Source of the DNA: Rhizobium leguminosarum bv. trifolii WSM2297
Lineage (GTDB): Bacteria > Pseudomonadota > Alphaproteobacteria > Rhizobiales > Rhizobiaceae
Direction: 5' to 3'
NCBI RefSeq assembly: GCF_000271845.1
Contig: NZ_JH719392.1
Span: forward strand, 174,845 to 238,844
DNA: 64,000 bases
In this document: in pieces, positions 18,333 through 29,752 of the stretch
How positions within the stretch are numbered: position 1 is the stretch's first letter
Layout of the letters: the number at the start of each line of letters is the position of its first letter
Program-made: the position numbers and the translations under genes
Notes under the pieces: generated by a model
What the model saw: the letters and a program-made list of their open reading frames with translations, nothing else
Databases searched by the model: none
Told to the model about the DNA's origin: nothing

Positions 18333-18368
18333 CCAAAACGTTTTGGGAGTCAAGCCAAAACGTTTTGG
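18333..18368. promoter_or_regulatory. two LacI-type operators in tandem
   Basis: The 14-bp perfect palindrome CCAAAACGTTTTGG occurs at 18333-18346 and again at 18355-18368. The 22-bp centre spacing puts both on about the same face of the helix. The central CG with flanking A/T tracts is the classic LacI/GalR-family operator form. The pair lies directly upstream of the lacI-like gene. Confidence 0.88.
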
Positions 18369-18576
18369 ATATGGCGGTCTATTATTTCCAGGGCCAGGAT
18401 TTCGATGATTCCATCGCAGCCGGTAGACCTTAGGAGAATGAGGCGATCGGCGCGTGCAACGGTCTACCGACCGCGCCTTCGACAGCGATAGCTGTTCCTC
18501 ATCCCGCCGTGCTGATGAAGCCAACTATCCCAGGACGCCGCTAGGACCAATCCAACAAATGTCGCCAGTTGTTAGG

Positions 18577-18924
18577 CTAGTGCGTCGTTGCTAACTTCCA
18601 AGAATTCCCAGAAGGACAAGCTACGCCGTCAAAGCGCGTAGTACCCTCCAGTGACTGGCGACGTGTTACGAAACCGCGACATCCATCAAGCCTGTCGTCA
18701 GTGTCAATCTGTTCGATAACTCCGGCGCTCCCGGTCGACGGATTTGCCCAGGCGAGAGCTTTCGTTCCGACAGTTCCGCGGCCGACCACATCTGCAATAA
18801 CAGCTTGATCGCTGACTGGGACGGCCCCGGGTGAAACGGAGGGCGCAGAAGACACTTCGAGAGGTTCGGTGTGCGAACAGGCGGCGAGAAACGCCACGCA
18901 CGGAATGATAACTATTCGTTTCAT
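18577..18924 (-). CDS. small lipoprotein with surface-antigen-like C-terminal region
   Basis: A 115-residue protein beginning MKRIVIIPCVAFLAACSHTE. LAAC is a lipobox, so the mature protein should start at Cys16 and be lipid-anchored. A Ser/Pro linker follows, then a domain ending in CRGFVTRRQSLEGTTRFDGV then ACPSGNSWKL. That ending, with two Cys flanking a short beta-hairpin, resembles the C-terminus of the RT0821/Lpp0805 (17-kDa antigen-like) group, but the protein is short. Likely an envelope protein of unknown role. It stands alone, with unannotated DNA on both sides. Confidence 0.65.
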   Translation of the reverse strand: MKRIVIIPCVAFLAACSHTEPLEVSSAPSVSPGAVPVSDQAVIADVVGRGTVGTKALAWANPSTGSAGVIEQIDTDDRLDGCRGFVTRRQSLEGTTRFDGVACPSGNSWKLATTH

Positions 18925-19289
18925 GCAGAAAATGATGGATCTGATGACGACTATTTCAACCCACGGCGCATCACTTTAGGCGAGGGCAGCTCAGATTCTA
19001 AAGAGGAAGCTGTTGGGGTTGGAGATTTACGTCTCATTTCGGGCTGATCTGGCCGAGCCTCTGCATCGCCTGAGCACACAGCGAATGATCTGAGGCGGTG
19101 AGGTCTGCATTCAACTCATCGCAGGATTGTACGAACCAATCGAGTCAGCTCGACAAGTAGTCTCCATTGGTTGCTCTGGCCGTCGAGCCGTCAACCACAA
19201 TTCCCAGAAACTCGCCGGGCCGTACACCTGATCCTGCATGGTCCCGATTGTCTCGGGTGCGGGTACCCGGCCGGCTCAGCCAACGAGCT
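18925..19289. other. intergenic, nothing recognised
   Basis: About 365 bp between the lipoprotein start and the end of the nucleotidyltransferase pseudogene. No convincing frame, hairpin or repeat was seen. Confidence 0.4.
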
Positions 19290-20008
19290 TCAATTTTCAT
19301 GTGTGATACCATCCGCGCTCTGGCTGATCGCGATGAAGCGGCTCTTCACGATCTCGACACGACCGATGGGCCCGCGGATATTGCCTTCGAGGAAATCATC
19401 GAAATCTTGATGATCCAAGAGAGCCTCGAATCGCTCGGCAATGAAGGCACGGACATCGGCGTTTGCGGCGGCTACCTCCTCGGGAAGATTATCTCGCCCA
19501 TCAACGATCAGAAGGACGTCCTCTGCATCTCGGCTCATGAACAGGTCGTCGTTGCCCCGGCCGGCAAAGGCTTCCAGTTTGGTGGCGAGGAATAGTGGCG
19601 GCGTCAAGACCAGTATGGTCAGCTCGTCGGAGAGCTGGAAGGCGGTCGCCGTCTCAATACCCTTCGCATACCAGCGATTGCTGAAGCCGAGGACCGATGG
19701 GTCGTCCGGCATGAAATCGACCTTGAGTTGGCCAAGTCGCATACGGCAGATCACTTCCTCGTCGGCCGCCTCCATAAAGCCCTTTTGGCGGAGCTCGTCC
19801 TGAAGGACAGCCCATGCGGAGGTCCCGTCAGATCGACGATAAGATCGATGTCGTCGGTGGCGCGTACGTCCTCAAGCGTTATGGGATCCGTTATGAACAA
19901 TGCAGTCGTGCATCCGCCGACGAAAACCAGGCGCTCACGGAGGTCTTCGCCCAATGCAGATGCGACAGCCTTCAACATTTCGAGTAGTTGAGCGCTGATG
20001 GCAGTCAT
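19290..20008 (-). pseudogene. AbiEii-like nucleotidyltransferase, single-base frameshift
   Basis: Two minus-strand frames (19751-20008 and the rest to 19290) join into one protein of about 239 residues. The first part, GEDLRERLVFVGGCTTALF then ATDDIDLIVDL, carries the GG...TDDIDL metal-binding motif of the nucleotidyltransferase fold. The second part (KVDFMPDDPSVLGFSNRWY, then LFLATKLEAFAGRGNDD) matches the downstream region typical of AbiEii/AbiGii toxins. The junction is at about 19822, where adding one G to GGGACC restores the frame (ACC TCC GCA TGG GCT). Its start overlaps the stop of the upstream wHTH gene by 4 bases. As read, the toxin would be truncated after its catalytic motif. Confidence 0.75.
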
Positions 20009-20571
20009 TTGCTCAAGATCCTTGACCTGAGATGGTCGGTTGCAAGACCGACCTCCCGCTGATTTCCAAGCCTGATCGCATCGACCAACGCCAGGTATTC
20101 ATAGAGCCGATCATCCTTCAAGGCAGCGTCCGGAACACTTTTGAAAAGCGGATCGACTGACTGACCCATCTCCCGACCGCTGGCGAAGGGCCAGACATAA
20201 TTGTAGGTTCCGCTCACGAGAAGCCCCTGAAGCATTGGCGCGGCGAAGGCCGTCGGGACGCCACGCTGCATCGAGCCCACCTGGGCGGGAAATACAAACC
20301 GCAGTCCGTTCGTGATAAAACCGAACAGGTTACGGCGGTGCGGTCTGATTTCGCTCTTGCTGTTGTGTTTGCGTGCGATGCCGGATGCGACGCTTCTTTT
20401 GATCGATTGTGCGATCTCCGTCTTGCTGATGCCGAGCAGGGCTTCCAGGTTGCGCACTGAGTAGGGATCGCCACCCACGGATTCGGCACGCAGCTCATCT
20501 GCACCCTTCGTGAGTTCTTGATCCTGCAGGCTGATCAACTTCAGCAGAACGACTACGTCTTGGCTCTTCAT
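20005..20571 (-). CDS. wHTH regulator upstream of the nucleotidyltransferase (AbiEi-like antitoxin candidate)
   Basis: A 188-residue protein starting MKSQDVVVLLKLISLQDQEL. Residues about 32-60 (SVRNLEALLGISKTEIAQSI) form a helix-turn-helix typical of winged-helix regulators. A C-terminal region (SVDPLFKSVPDAALKD, then YEYLALVDAIRLG) is of unknown fold. The start at 20571 has CAGGAAAC upstream. A near-perfect palindrome sits over the ribosome-binding region. The gene overlaps the nucleotidyltransferase by ATGA. A regulator immediately before an AbiEii-like enzyme is the layout of type IV toxin-antitoxin (AbiE) pairs, although sequence similarity to AbiEi itself is not obvious. Confidence 0.65.
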   Translation of the reverse strand: MKSQDVVVLLKLISLQDQELTKGADELRAESVGGDPYSVRNLEALLGISKTEIAQSIKRSVASGIARKHNSKSEIRPHRRNLFGFITNGLRFVFPAQVGSMQRGVPTAFAAPMLQGLLVSGTYNYVWPFASGREMGQSVDPLFKSVPDAALKDDRLYEYLALVDAIRLGNQREVGLATDHLRSRILSK

Positions 20572-20577
20572 GTTTCC

Positions 20578-20603
20578 TGTCCTCTGTCCTAGGACTGAGG
20601 ACA
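20578..20603. promoter_or_regulatory. 26-bp palindromic operator candidate
   Basis: TGTCCTC, two bases, TCCTAGGA, two bases, GAGGACA. All but the two spacer pairs are symmetric. It lies 7 bases upstream of the start at 20571, overlapping the expected leader of the wHTH/nucleotidyltransferase pair. Negative autoregulation by the wHTH protein is the obvious reading. Confidence 0.7.
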
Positions 20604-20631
20604 CTAAGCACGAGTTACATCCTCGTGTCAA

Positions 20632-21093
20632 AGCCTTAGGTGGAGGCTCAGCAGTAGGACTAGCGTCCCCGCCACAATTTCCTACCTAGGGTTTTGAAAT
20701 GGTACCTGCCGCTTCGGGGCGGGGAAGTCCCTGAATATAGGTGCTAACATCGGCCTAAATGATATCGGTCCGACTTCGGCTAACGGCCTGCGACGCATGC
20801 GTGAGCGACGGAGGTTGTTATAGCAACGTGACTATCGCCAGAGGCGCCTCGGTGTTAGGTCGTTTGGTTTGGCCACTCGCAGCCTCATCGATACGACAGG
20901 AGATCAATTGCGGTAATGCCTTTTTCAAATGCCAGCCATTGCGCCCAGCTCACCAGCCACAGGTGTACAGCAGTCTGGTGGCGGGCGCGAACGAGGCGAG
21001 GTCGCGTTCAGGGACCTGCGGCTTTTTGCGTAGCCGCAGGGCGCCTGCATCGCTGGACCGGACGGATTTGTGAAGCGCCCGGACCGTCAAGGC
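20632..21093. other. intergenic region with one hairpin
   Basis: About 460 bp without a convincing gene. It includes a 9-bp perfect stem (CCTGCGGCT at 21015-21023, AGCCGCAGG at 21032-21040) about 54 bases after the methyltransferase stop. It may help end that transcript, although a T run is missing. Confidence 0.4.
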
Positions 21094-22137
21094 CTACGAC
21101 AGCTTCCGGATGGTGCTGTAAATGATATTGCGGTTGGCGCCGAACCAGACCGCGCAATCAACCGTATTTGCCGGCGCACTGCTTCTGGCAATACGCCACA
21201 TGTCGGCCTCGGACCGCTGGAGGAGCTCCCAGTTCATATAGGATTCCATGTATCCGTCATCGGCCATCTCATCGGAGAAGTTGGCAAATAGGAAGACGCC
21301 GCCCGGTTTCAGCATGTCCATGCAGATCTGGGTGAGTCGGATTGCGACTTTATCGGTGAGGTAATCGTACAGTCCTGCTGCGTAGATCAGATCGAAGGTG
21401 CCGAGCTGATGCTTTCGTCCGAGCAGGCCGCGCACGGATCCATCGATAGGCTCGACAGCCGTCCCATGGAATTGGCTTGAGATCGAGCCGATGCTTTGGG
21501 GATCCTGATCCAGGGCAACCCAGCGTTTAAGGCGGCCTTCTGCCAGTGCTGTCGATGCCTCCGCTTCGCGAAGGTGACCGGCGGCGATGGCCAGGACCTC
21601 GGTATCCCCACCCGTTCGCGCAGCGGTCTCATCGACGTAGCGGGTCAGGATGTCGCGACGTTCCCTGACGGCGACCGGGCCTGGAGCGTTTATCGTGTAT
21701 TCGAAGATATCGAGGCCGAGATGGGTGGATCTGGCCACTTCTTCGGCCACCGCCGGATGTCCGTAAATAAAGTCTATGAGACTGGCATCACCGGAATAGC
21801 CTCGCGGTTTTTCAAAGGACCAGCGCGTGAACGGGCATTGCTGCAGAATCTTTGCCGAGGGGTGGGCCTGGATTAGCGGGATGAGCTTCTGCCACACGGC
21901 CGCGCCGCATTTTTGGCGGACGTCGTGGAGCTGACCAATCAGCCACCTGACGGCCTCAGGCAGGTCCTTGCCGGCGGCGAACCGCTGCATTGCAAGGCTG
22001 ATGACAATTGCAAACTCGGCCTCCGCAGTGCGCAGCAGGCCTGTTTGGTGATCCTGGTTGGGTGAGAGGAAATTATTGCTGACGGACTGCGGGGTGATCA
22101 AGCTTTGGCCATCAAGGGAAAAGAGCGGCTGTGCCAC
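21094..22137 (-). CDS. class I SAM-dependent methyltransferase
   Basis: A 347-residue protein with an N-terminal helical region (residues 1-150) and a Rossmann methyltransferase domain. Motif I is degenerate (TEVLAIAAGHLREAEAS, about 178-194). The acidic end of strand 2 is in RWVALDQDPQ, motif IV is FDLIYAAGLYDYL, and MLKPGGVFLFANFSDE is the post-motif strand typical of the fold. The N-terminal half recalls enzymes annotated as making 3-hydroxypalmitate methyl ester (PhcB-like), but this is weak similarity from memory. It diverges from a c-di-GMP enzyme gene, so a signalling role is possible. Confidence 0.75.
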   Translation of the reverse strand: MAQPLFSLDGQSLITPQSVSNNFLSPNQDHQTGLLRTAEAEFAIVISLAMQRFAAGKDLPEAVRWLIGQLHDVRQKCGAAVWQKLIPLIQAHPSAKILQQCPFTRWSFEKPRGYSGDASLIDFIYGHPAVAEEVARSTHLGLDIFEYTINAPGPVAVRERRDILTRYVDETAARTGGDTEVLAIAAGHLREAEASTALAEGRLKRWVALDQDPQSIGSISSQFHGTAVEPIDGSVRGLLGRKHQLGTFDLIYAAGLYDYLTDKVAIRLTQICMDMLKPGGVFLFANFSDEMADDGYMESYMNWELLQRSEADMWRIARSSAPANTVDCAVWFGANRNIIYSTIRKLS

Positions 22138-22375
22138 GGAACCTCACTGGTAAATAACAACTTAAGAGTTAAGATAAAATCCTCACCATTCTCTTAACGT
22201 CAAGTCAAGGCCTGTGGCAGTGGTCGCCGCTGCACCACTTAATTTTAGAAAATATTAGTGAAGCCGAGAGATACACCGCCAGATTGGGCGCTATTTGACT
22301 GTTATCGGTTGATGTGGAGCTGGCGTGGGGCTATCCAACTTCAGTTTGCGGTCTGCGTAGGGCAACTGCTGCAAG

Positions 22376-24400
22376 ATGTTGGGTGGCACGGGCATGATGC
22401 ACATGTTAGCCGAGACCGCAGTCGCCACGATTGGGCCGACGCCGTCGCCAGAACAGTTGCGTCGCCTTTATAAGCAGAACAGCGAGAGCGGCCGAAAGTG
22501 CGCCACGCGCAGCGGCCTCTGGATCGCGGTGGCAGTTTACCTTGCCTATGCTTTCGCGGACTATCTTTTTATTAGCGATGTCGTCGGCTACACGGTCGCT
22601 GGCCGATTGGCGGTAAGCGTCAGCGCGCTAGGCATGCTGGAACTCTTGCTCTACCGCAATGCAAAAGCCGATACGGTCGACATGGCAGCGGCGGCGTCCG
22701 TGCTCGCAGCTTATCTTGTCTGGCTTCTCACCGCCCAGATGACCACGGTCAGGGACGCGTTCTCATACTATATGGTTTTTGGCGCGATCTTCATGATGAG
22801 CGTCAACCTGTTCTTCAGTTTCCGGTTTCCGCTTGCTCTTGCGGCCTCCGTCACGAACGTGCTCATCTTCGTCGGCGCCCTCTATCTGTTCGCGCCTATG
22901 TTGCTTCTCCACAAGCTGATCCTTGGTGCGTTCTGTATTTCCTGCTTTATTTTTACGTCTTACGTGAACCTTCAGCTCAACCGAGAGCGCTATAAAGTCT
23001 TCCTGAATGCTCTTGAAGCCAGTTTGCAGCAGGCGGCCGCCGACGAAAGGGGCGAGGCTCTTTTGCACCTCTCGAACACGGACTCGTTGACGGGCCTCGA
23101 AAATCGCCGGGCAATCGATCAACGCCTGCGTGATCATTGGCAAGGCTGGCGGGACCAGAGAGCGCCCTTTGCCGTCCTTCTTATCGATGTCGATTACTTC
23201 AAGCACTATAATGACTGTTATGGCCACCAGGAAGGTGACCGGTGCCTTGTCGCCGTATCCCAGCTTCTCCAGAGCGTGGCCTCGTCCTACGGCTCGATCA
23301 TCGGGCGATATGGGGGCGAGGAATTCATCGTCATCACTCCCATGCAAAATACGGAAAGAGCGGCCGCGCTCGCAGAAACAATGTGTGCTGCCGTCCGCGC
23401 GCTGGCCTGGCCACACGAGCACAGGCGCGACGGAACCGCTGTCATCACCGTCAGTGTCGGTCTGTCCTATACGCGAGACCAGACAAAGCAGGTTGACAAG
23501 GTCATTCATGAAGCGGATCGCGCGCTTTATGCCGCCAAGGCAACGGGTCGCAACACCGTCGTGGTCTTCGATCCTGACGACCCGCAGAGCAGCGATGACA
23601 GCGAGGATATCGCCGCGACCCTGAAGATCGCGCTTGAACACGGCCTCGTCTCCCTCGTCTATCAGCCGATCCGCAACGTCCAGACCGGTAACGTGGACGG
23701 TGTTGAAGCTTTGATGCGTTTGAGGATGTTGGACGGAACGGCCGTATCGCCTGTTAAATTTATCCCGGTTGCGGAAAGAACAGGTTCGATCGTTAAACTC
23801 GGCCGGTGGGCAGTTCGCACTGTTTGCCGGGACATGTTGGCAACCGACCTGGTGCAAGTTGCCAGCGTCAACGTTTCGCCGATTGAACTTAAGACGCCGG
23901 GTTTCGCCAGCTATGTCGCAACAACACTGGCGGAATTCGATGTGGCGGGCGCTCGGCTCGCTTTCGAAATTACCGAAGGCGTGGAGCTGGAAATCGACCA
24001 GGACGTGGTTCGCTGCATCAGCGACCTGAGAGCGCTCGGCGCTCAAGTCTGGCTCGACGACTTTGGCACAGGGTTCGCGGGCCTCTCGTGGCTTCGGCTG
24101 ATAGAATTCGACACCGTCAAGATCGATCGATCCTTCCTCCATGACACCAATACGGAGAGAGGCAAGAGGATGCTGCTCGACATCATCAGCCTGCTGCGCA
24201 ATCGCGGCGTCAGGATCCTCGTTGAAGGCGTCGAGACGATCGAACACCAGCTGCTGATGCAGCAGTACGGAATCAACCAAATCCAGGGATATTACATTGG
24301 ACGGCCCGCGCCGGCGGCTCGGCTTGAATCCGATAACGTGCTTCCGTTCAGCATGGCCAGGAACCTTGATTCGAAACGTCTTTCGCGGAACGGGCCATAG
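22376..24400 (+). CDS. membrane GGDEF-EAL protein (diguanylate cyclase/phosphodiesterase)
   Basis: A 674-residue inner-membrane protein. Residues about 45-205 hold about six hydrophobic helices, a MASE-like sensor. A GGDEF domain follows (about 235-395) with the active motif RYGGEEF. The EAL domain (about 415-665) has GVEALMRL, VNVSPIEL, FEITEGVEL, LDDFGTGFAGLSWL, VKIDRSF, EGVET and QGYYIGRP. All metal and catalytic residues expected in an active phosphodiesterase therefore appear present, as does the cyclase signature. Net activity must be decided experimentally. The start is uncertain: ATGs at 22376, 22394, 22397 and 22403 are all weakly supported by Shine-Dalgarno sites. Confidence 0.92.
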   Translation: MLGGTGMMHMLAETAVATIGPTPSPEQLRRLYKQNSESGRKCATRSGLWIAVAVYLAYAFADYLFISDVVGYTVAGRLAVSVSALGMLELLLYRNAKADTVDMAAAASVLAAYLVWLLTAQMTTVRDAFSYYMVFGAIFMMSVNLFFSFRFPLALAASVTNVLIFVGALYLFAPMLLLHKLILGAFCISCFIFTSYVNLQLNRERYKVFLNALEASLQQAAADERGEALLHLSNTDSLTGLENRRAIDQRLRDHWQGWRDQRAPFAVLLIDVDYFKHYNDCYGHQEGDRCLVAVSQLLQSVASSYGSIIGRYGGEEFIVITPMQNTERAAALAETMCAAVRALAWPHEHRRDGTAVITVSVGLSYTRDQTKQVDKVIHEADRALYAAKATGRNTVVVFDPDDPQSSDDSEDIAATLKIALEHGLVSLVYQPIRNVQTGNVDGVEALMRLRMLDGTAVSPVKFIPVAERTGSIVKLGRWAVRTVCRDMLATDLVQVASVNVSPIELKTPGFASYVATTLAEFDVAGARLAFEITEGVELEIDQDVVRCISDLRALGAQVWLDDFGTGFAGLSWLRLIEFDTVKIDRSFLHDTNTERGKRMLLDIISLLRNRGVRILVEGVETIEHQLLMQQYGINQIQGYYIGRPAPAARLESDNVLPFSMARNLDSKRLSRNGP

Positions 24401-24714
24401 GTTCGGTTCCGGTCCAGGCGGCCGATTTCCAGGCATCTTTGAGATCTTCCTCCGCCAGACTATGGCAGCCGTCTGCAAGCAGTGTTGGTTTGCAGATCCG
24501 CCGAAGAATCGTGCGATGAAATTGCTGCTTTTCCCGTTTGCGCGGCGATGTGCTGTAAGCTCCGATGTGCTTCATTTTCCTCCAGCCAATGACGCCGGAG
24601 CCTTTTCTGCCGCTCCGCAGACCATCCAATTTCCTCCCTGCTTGCCAAAAAACCACAATTGCCTCACTTAGATCACACATCCACCCTCGGCATGAAGAAT
24701 TGGATCAACGCTGC
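24401..24714. other. intergenic region before the protease gene
   Basis: About 314 bp. A minus-strand frame (24460-24648) starts with a Trp-containing helix vaguely like a DNA-binding protein, but it ends in unconvincing sequence. No promoter or terminator stands out. Confidence 0.35.
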
Positions 24715-26978
<2,264 letters not shown>

Positions 26979-27040
26979 TCACGCTTGTTCACGTCGCTCG
27001 GCGCATGTCCGGGCCTCGAGAGCAGGCGGGGCGATAACGA

Positions 27041-27427
27041 TCAACCGTTGGCGATTTTCTGGACGATGCTGACGTCGAAGTAATCACGCCATGCGACGAT
27101 GCGATCGCCGTCCAGCTCGAAAATGCCCATCACCTTGGCCGCTGCGATCTCGCTGCCGTCAGCGCGCACAAAACGGTCCAGGCGTTCGGTCAGCACGCGA
27201 GACCCGTCCGCAGCGATGGCAAGCATGTCGAAATGGACCGTGGCAATGGGCGTCGATTTCTCCAGCGCCTCGATCATGGCAATGGCTTCCTCGATGCCGG
27301 TGGTGGAGGAAACGCCCTCATTGATCCAAATCGTCTTGGATGTGAACCACCGCGGGATGGCCACTCTGCCGTGATCTTCCGGATACGCGGCAAAAAAGGC
27401 GGCAATGGTCTCGATTGGCGTGGGCAT
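27041..27427 (-). CDS. limonene-epoxide hydrolase-like (NTF2-fold) protein
   Basis: A 128-residue protein with the NTF2-like/LEH layout: ETIAAFFAAYPEDHGRVAIP, then FTSKTIWINEG, an invariant-looking TERLDRFVRADG (Arg and Asp of the LEH site), and a final IVAWRDYFDV strand. The LEH family opens epoxides with an Asp-Arg-Asp triad; RDYFD and ERLDRF supply candidates. The start at 27427 has AAAGGACGCAACC upstream. It lies downstream of an SDR gene in the same direction, with a 136-bp gap. The pairing suggests a small catabolic or detoxification unit, substrate unknown. Confidence 0.75.
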   Translation of the reverse strand: MPTPIETIAAFFAAYPEDHGRVAIPRWFTSKTIWINEGVSSTTGIEEAIAMIEALEKSTPIATVHFDMLAIAADGSRVLTERLDRFVRADGSEIAAAKVMGIFELDGDRIVAWRDYFDVSIVQKIANG

Positions 27428-27563
27428 GGTTGCGTCCTTTATGTCTGGAGCGACTGGAAGAGCTCCGGCGGCCAGCTCTCGCAGTGCGCTAAGAACTGTC
27501 GCCTCCGGCAAGCCCGCCATTCAGTCAGCCGATGAGTATTGCGAGGAGATGCTGCGCGCGGCC

Positions 27564-28322
27564 CTAGAGCATCTGCCCGCCTGAGATGTCGAAGGTCGTG
27601 CCGTTCGCCCAGCCCATGTCGTCGGACAGGATCGCGGCAACGGCGCCGCCGATATCGTCCGGCAGCCCGACGCGACCGAGCGCGATGCCCTGTGCGACAT
27701 ACGCATTGACATCATCATTGTCGCGCACCGCCCCGCCACCGAAATCGGTCGCGATGGCGCCGGGGGCGATGGCGTTCACCCGGATCTTGCGCGCACCAAG
27801 CTCGACCGCCATGAACCGCGTCAGAACCTCGACCGCCGCCTTCATGGCTGCATAGAGGCTGTATCCCGGCATGGTGAAGCGCACGAAGCCGGACGAGACG
27901 TTGAGGATGCGGCCGCCGTCACCGATCAGCGGCAGAAGCTTTTGAGTGAGGAAGATCGGTCCGCGCAGATGCGTCGTCACCAGCGAGTCGAACTGCTCCT
28001 CGGTCGCGTCGACGAAGTTTGAAAAGATGCCATTGCCGGCGTTGTTGACGAGAAAGTCGAACCGTTCACGGCCGAAATCGGTCCTCAGCGTATCGCTCAG
28101 CGCCTCGGCAAACGCCTGAAAGCTCGAGCTATCCGTGACGTCGAGCGCCAGCATCGCAGCCTTTCCGCCCTGTGCCTCGAGCTCCTGCTTCAGCGCCTCG
28201 GCCTCTGCAGCACCGCTGCGGTACGTGCCGATGATGTGGACACCGCGCTTGGCGAGGTGAAGGGCCATGTTGCGGCCGAGTCCGCGGCTGGCGCCGGTAA
28301 TGAGTGCGATCTGGTTGGTCAT
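27564..28322 (-). CDS. SDR-family oxidoreductase
   Basis: A 252-residue classical short-chain dehydrogenase. TGASRGLGRNMA (residues 9-20) is the cofactor loop, NNAGNG the central motif near 93, LNVSSGF carries the catalytic Ser, and YSLYAAMKAAVE the Tyr-x-x-x-Lys pair (YAAMK). The end, ANGTTFDISGGQML, is typical. It is cytoplasmic and NAD(P)-dependent. It is divergent from an AraC-type regulator gene with a 155-bp intergenic region, a common layout where the regulator controls the oxidoreductase. Confidence 0.88.
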   Translation of the reverse strand: MTNQIALITGASRGLGRNMALHLAKRGVHIIGTYRSGAAEAEALKQELEAQGGKAAMLALDVTDSSSFQAFAEALSDTLRTDFGRERFDFLVNNAGNGIFSNFVDATEEQFDSLVTTHLRGPIFLTQKLLPLIGDGGRILNVSSGFVRFTMPGYSLYAAMKAAVEVLTRFMAVELGARKIRVNAIAPGAIATDFGGGAVRDNDDVNAYVAQGIALGRVGLPDDIGGAVAAILSDDMGWANGTTFDISGGQML

Positions 28323-28477
28323 TGTCTGCCTTTGCGGGATTGTCGCGCCTTCGGGCGCTCTCTTGATATCGTCAAGATAGATGATGGTGCGTGCGCAAAC
28401 CCGCCCGATAGGCTCAATCTTTTGCCCGATTGTCTCAACCGCTTGGCCTGACGGCGAAGCGGTGGCATAAGTGGATC

Positions 28478-29371
28478 ATGACCCATGACCTTACGCCGCA
28501 TCTCGACATTGCCTTGCGCCACGCGCCACCTGGGTCGACTGTCACGTCGATTCCGCGCGTGGAGATCGGCGTTGGGCAAGCTTCCAGCGGCAAGGCACCG
28601 TGCCTGTACCGCTCGATGATCTGCTTCATCCTGCAGGGGTCAAAGCGCGTCGCAATCAACGACAATCTGCTGAGCTACGATAGCGCCCAATATCTCATCA
28701 GCGCCCTCGACCTGCCGTTGACCGGTGAGATTCTGGATGCCCCTTCGGGGCAACCCTATGTCGCGGTATCACTCGTGCTGGACCCGGCCATACTGGCCGA
28801 ACTGGCGGCGACCATGCCCCCGGTGCGCGAGAACGATCCAAAGGGTATCGGCATCGCGATCAACCCGATGACCGCTCCGCTGCGCGACACGTTGCTTCGC
28901 CTGTTGTCGCTGCTCGACACGCCGGCCGATATCCCGGTTCTCGCGCCGATGATCGAACGGGAATTGCTCTATCGTCTCCTGCAAGGTCCGCAGGGACGGC
29001 TGTTGCGTCAGATTGCCCAACCCGAGGGCGCGCTGGGTCGCATCCGGCGCGCCGCTGGCTGGATCAGGGACAATTACAACACCCGACTGCGCATCGAGGC
29101 CTTATGCGATGCAAGCGGCATGAGCCGCGCCAGCCTGCATCGCCACTTCCTGGCAATGACCGGCCTCAGCCCCCTTCAATATCAAAAACAACTTCGGTTG
29201 CAGGAGGCGCGCCAGTTGTTGCTTGCCGGCGAACATAGCGCCTCCGACGTGGCGTTCGCCGTCGGCTATGAAAGCGCGTCACAATTCAGCCGGGAGTATT
29301 TTCGGCAATTCGGCGCGCCGCCGGCGCGGGATGCTCGTCAGATACGGCGCAAAATTGGTGCGGCCGCGTAA
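28478..29371 (+). CDS. AraC-family transcriptional regulator
   Basis: A 297-residue regulator. The N-terminal half (VEIGVGQASSGKAPCLYRSM, then CFILQGSKRVAINDNLL) matches the AraC-type N-terminal cupin-like domain (PF06719 type). The C-terminal 100 residues contain two helix-turn-helix units: RIEALCDASGMSRASLHRHF and SDVAFAVGYESASQFSREYF, the latter being the family signature. The start at 28478 is preferred over 28430 on conservation of the N-terminus. It is divergent from the SDR/LEH genes, which it probably activates. The effector is unknown. Confidence 0.9.
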   Translation: MTHDLTPHLDIALRHAPPGSTVTSIPRVEIGVGQASSGKAPCLYRSMICFILQGSKRVAINDNLLSYDSAQYLISALDLPLTGEILDAPSGQPYVAVSLVLDPAILAELAATMPPVRENDPKGIGIAINPMTAPLRDTLLRLLSLLDTPADIPVLAPMIERELLYRLLQGPQGRLLRQIAQPEGALGRIRRAAGWIRDNYNTRLRIEALCDASGMSRASLHRHFLAMTGLSPLQYQKQLRLQEARQLLLAGEHSASDVAFAVGYESASQFSREYFRQFGAPPARDARQIRRKIGAAA

Positions 29372-29752
29372 GCGCTTCCCCCCGCAGTTTAGGATCCGAG
29401 GCGAGCCGGCTTGTACCCGAGGGGGCGGTCGCGCTGCACAAGCGTGCGGCCAACGCGGGCGAAAACAAAGTGCTATTGCAAGCGGAGGCGTACCCGGCAA
29501 AGACCGCTTCGGGTGCCGTGGAAGGTAATTAGCCATTCACCGCTGTCAGATCGCAACGATGTCTGCGAAAAAACTTCTTGGCGCGCGCCATCACCGTAGT
29601 CTCCTACGGCCCCACGGAGGAGATCCCGCGCTGGGTCATGTCCTCCGCCGCCTCCCGGACGGTACCTGCTCGCGTCATCGTGACATGGCACTCATATCAA
29701 CCGCCACGTCATAAGTGTTAGCTAGAAACCTACGCCTATCGGGCCACTCCCG

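Noticed and set aside
22763..24478. 571-codon minus-strand frame
   Set aside because: Antisense to the GGDEF-EAL gene; no recognisable domain.
24460..24648. 62-codon minus-strand frame with a Trp-containing helix
   Set aside because: The first part is weakly protein-like, but the end is unordered and no Shine-Dalgarno supports its start.
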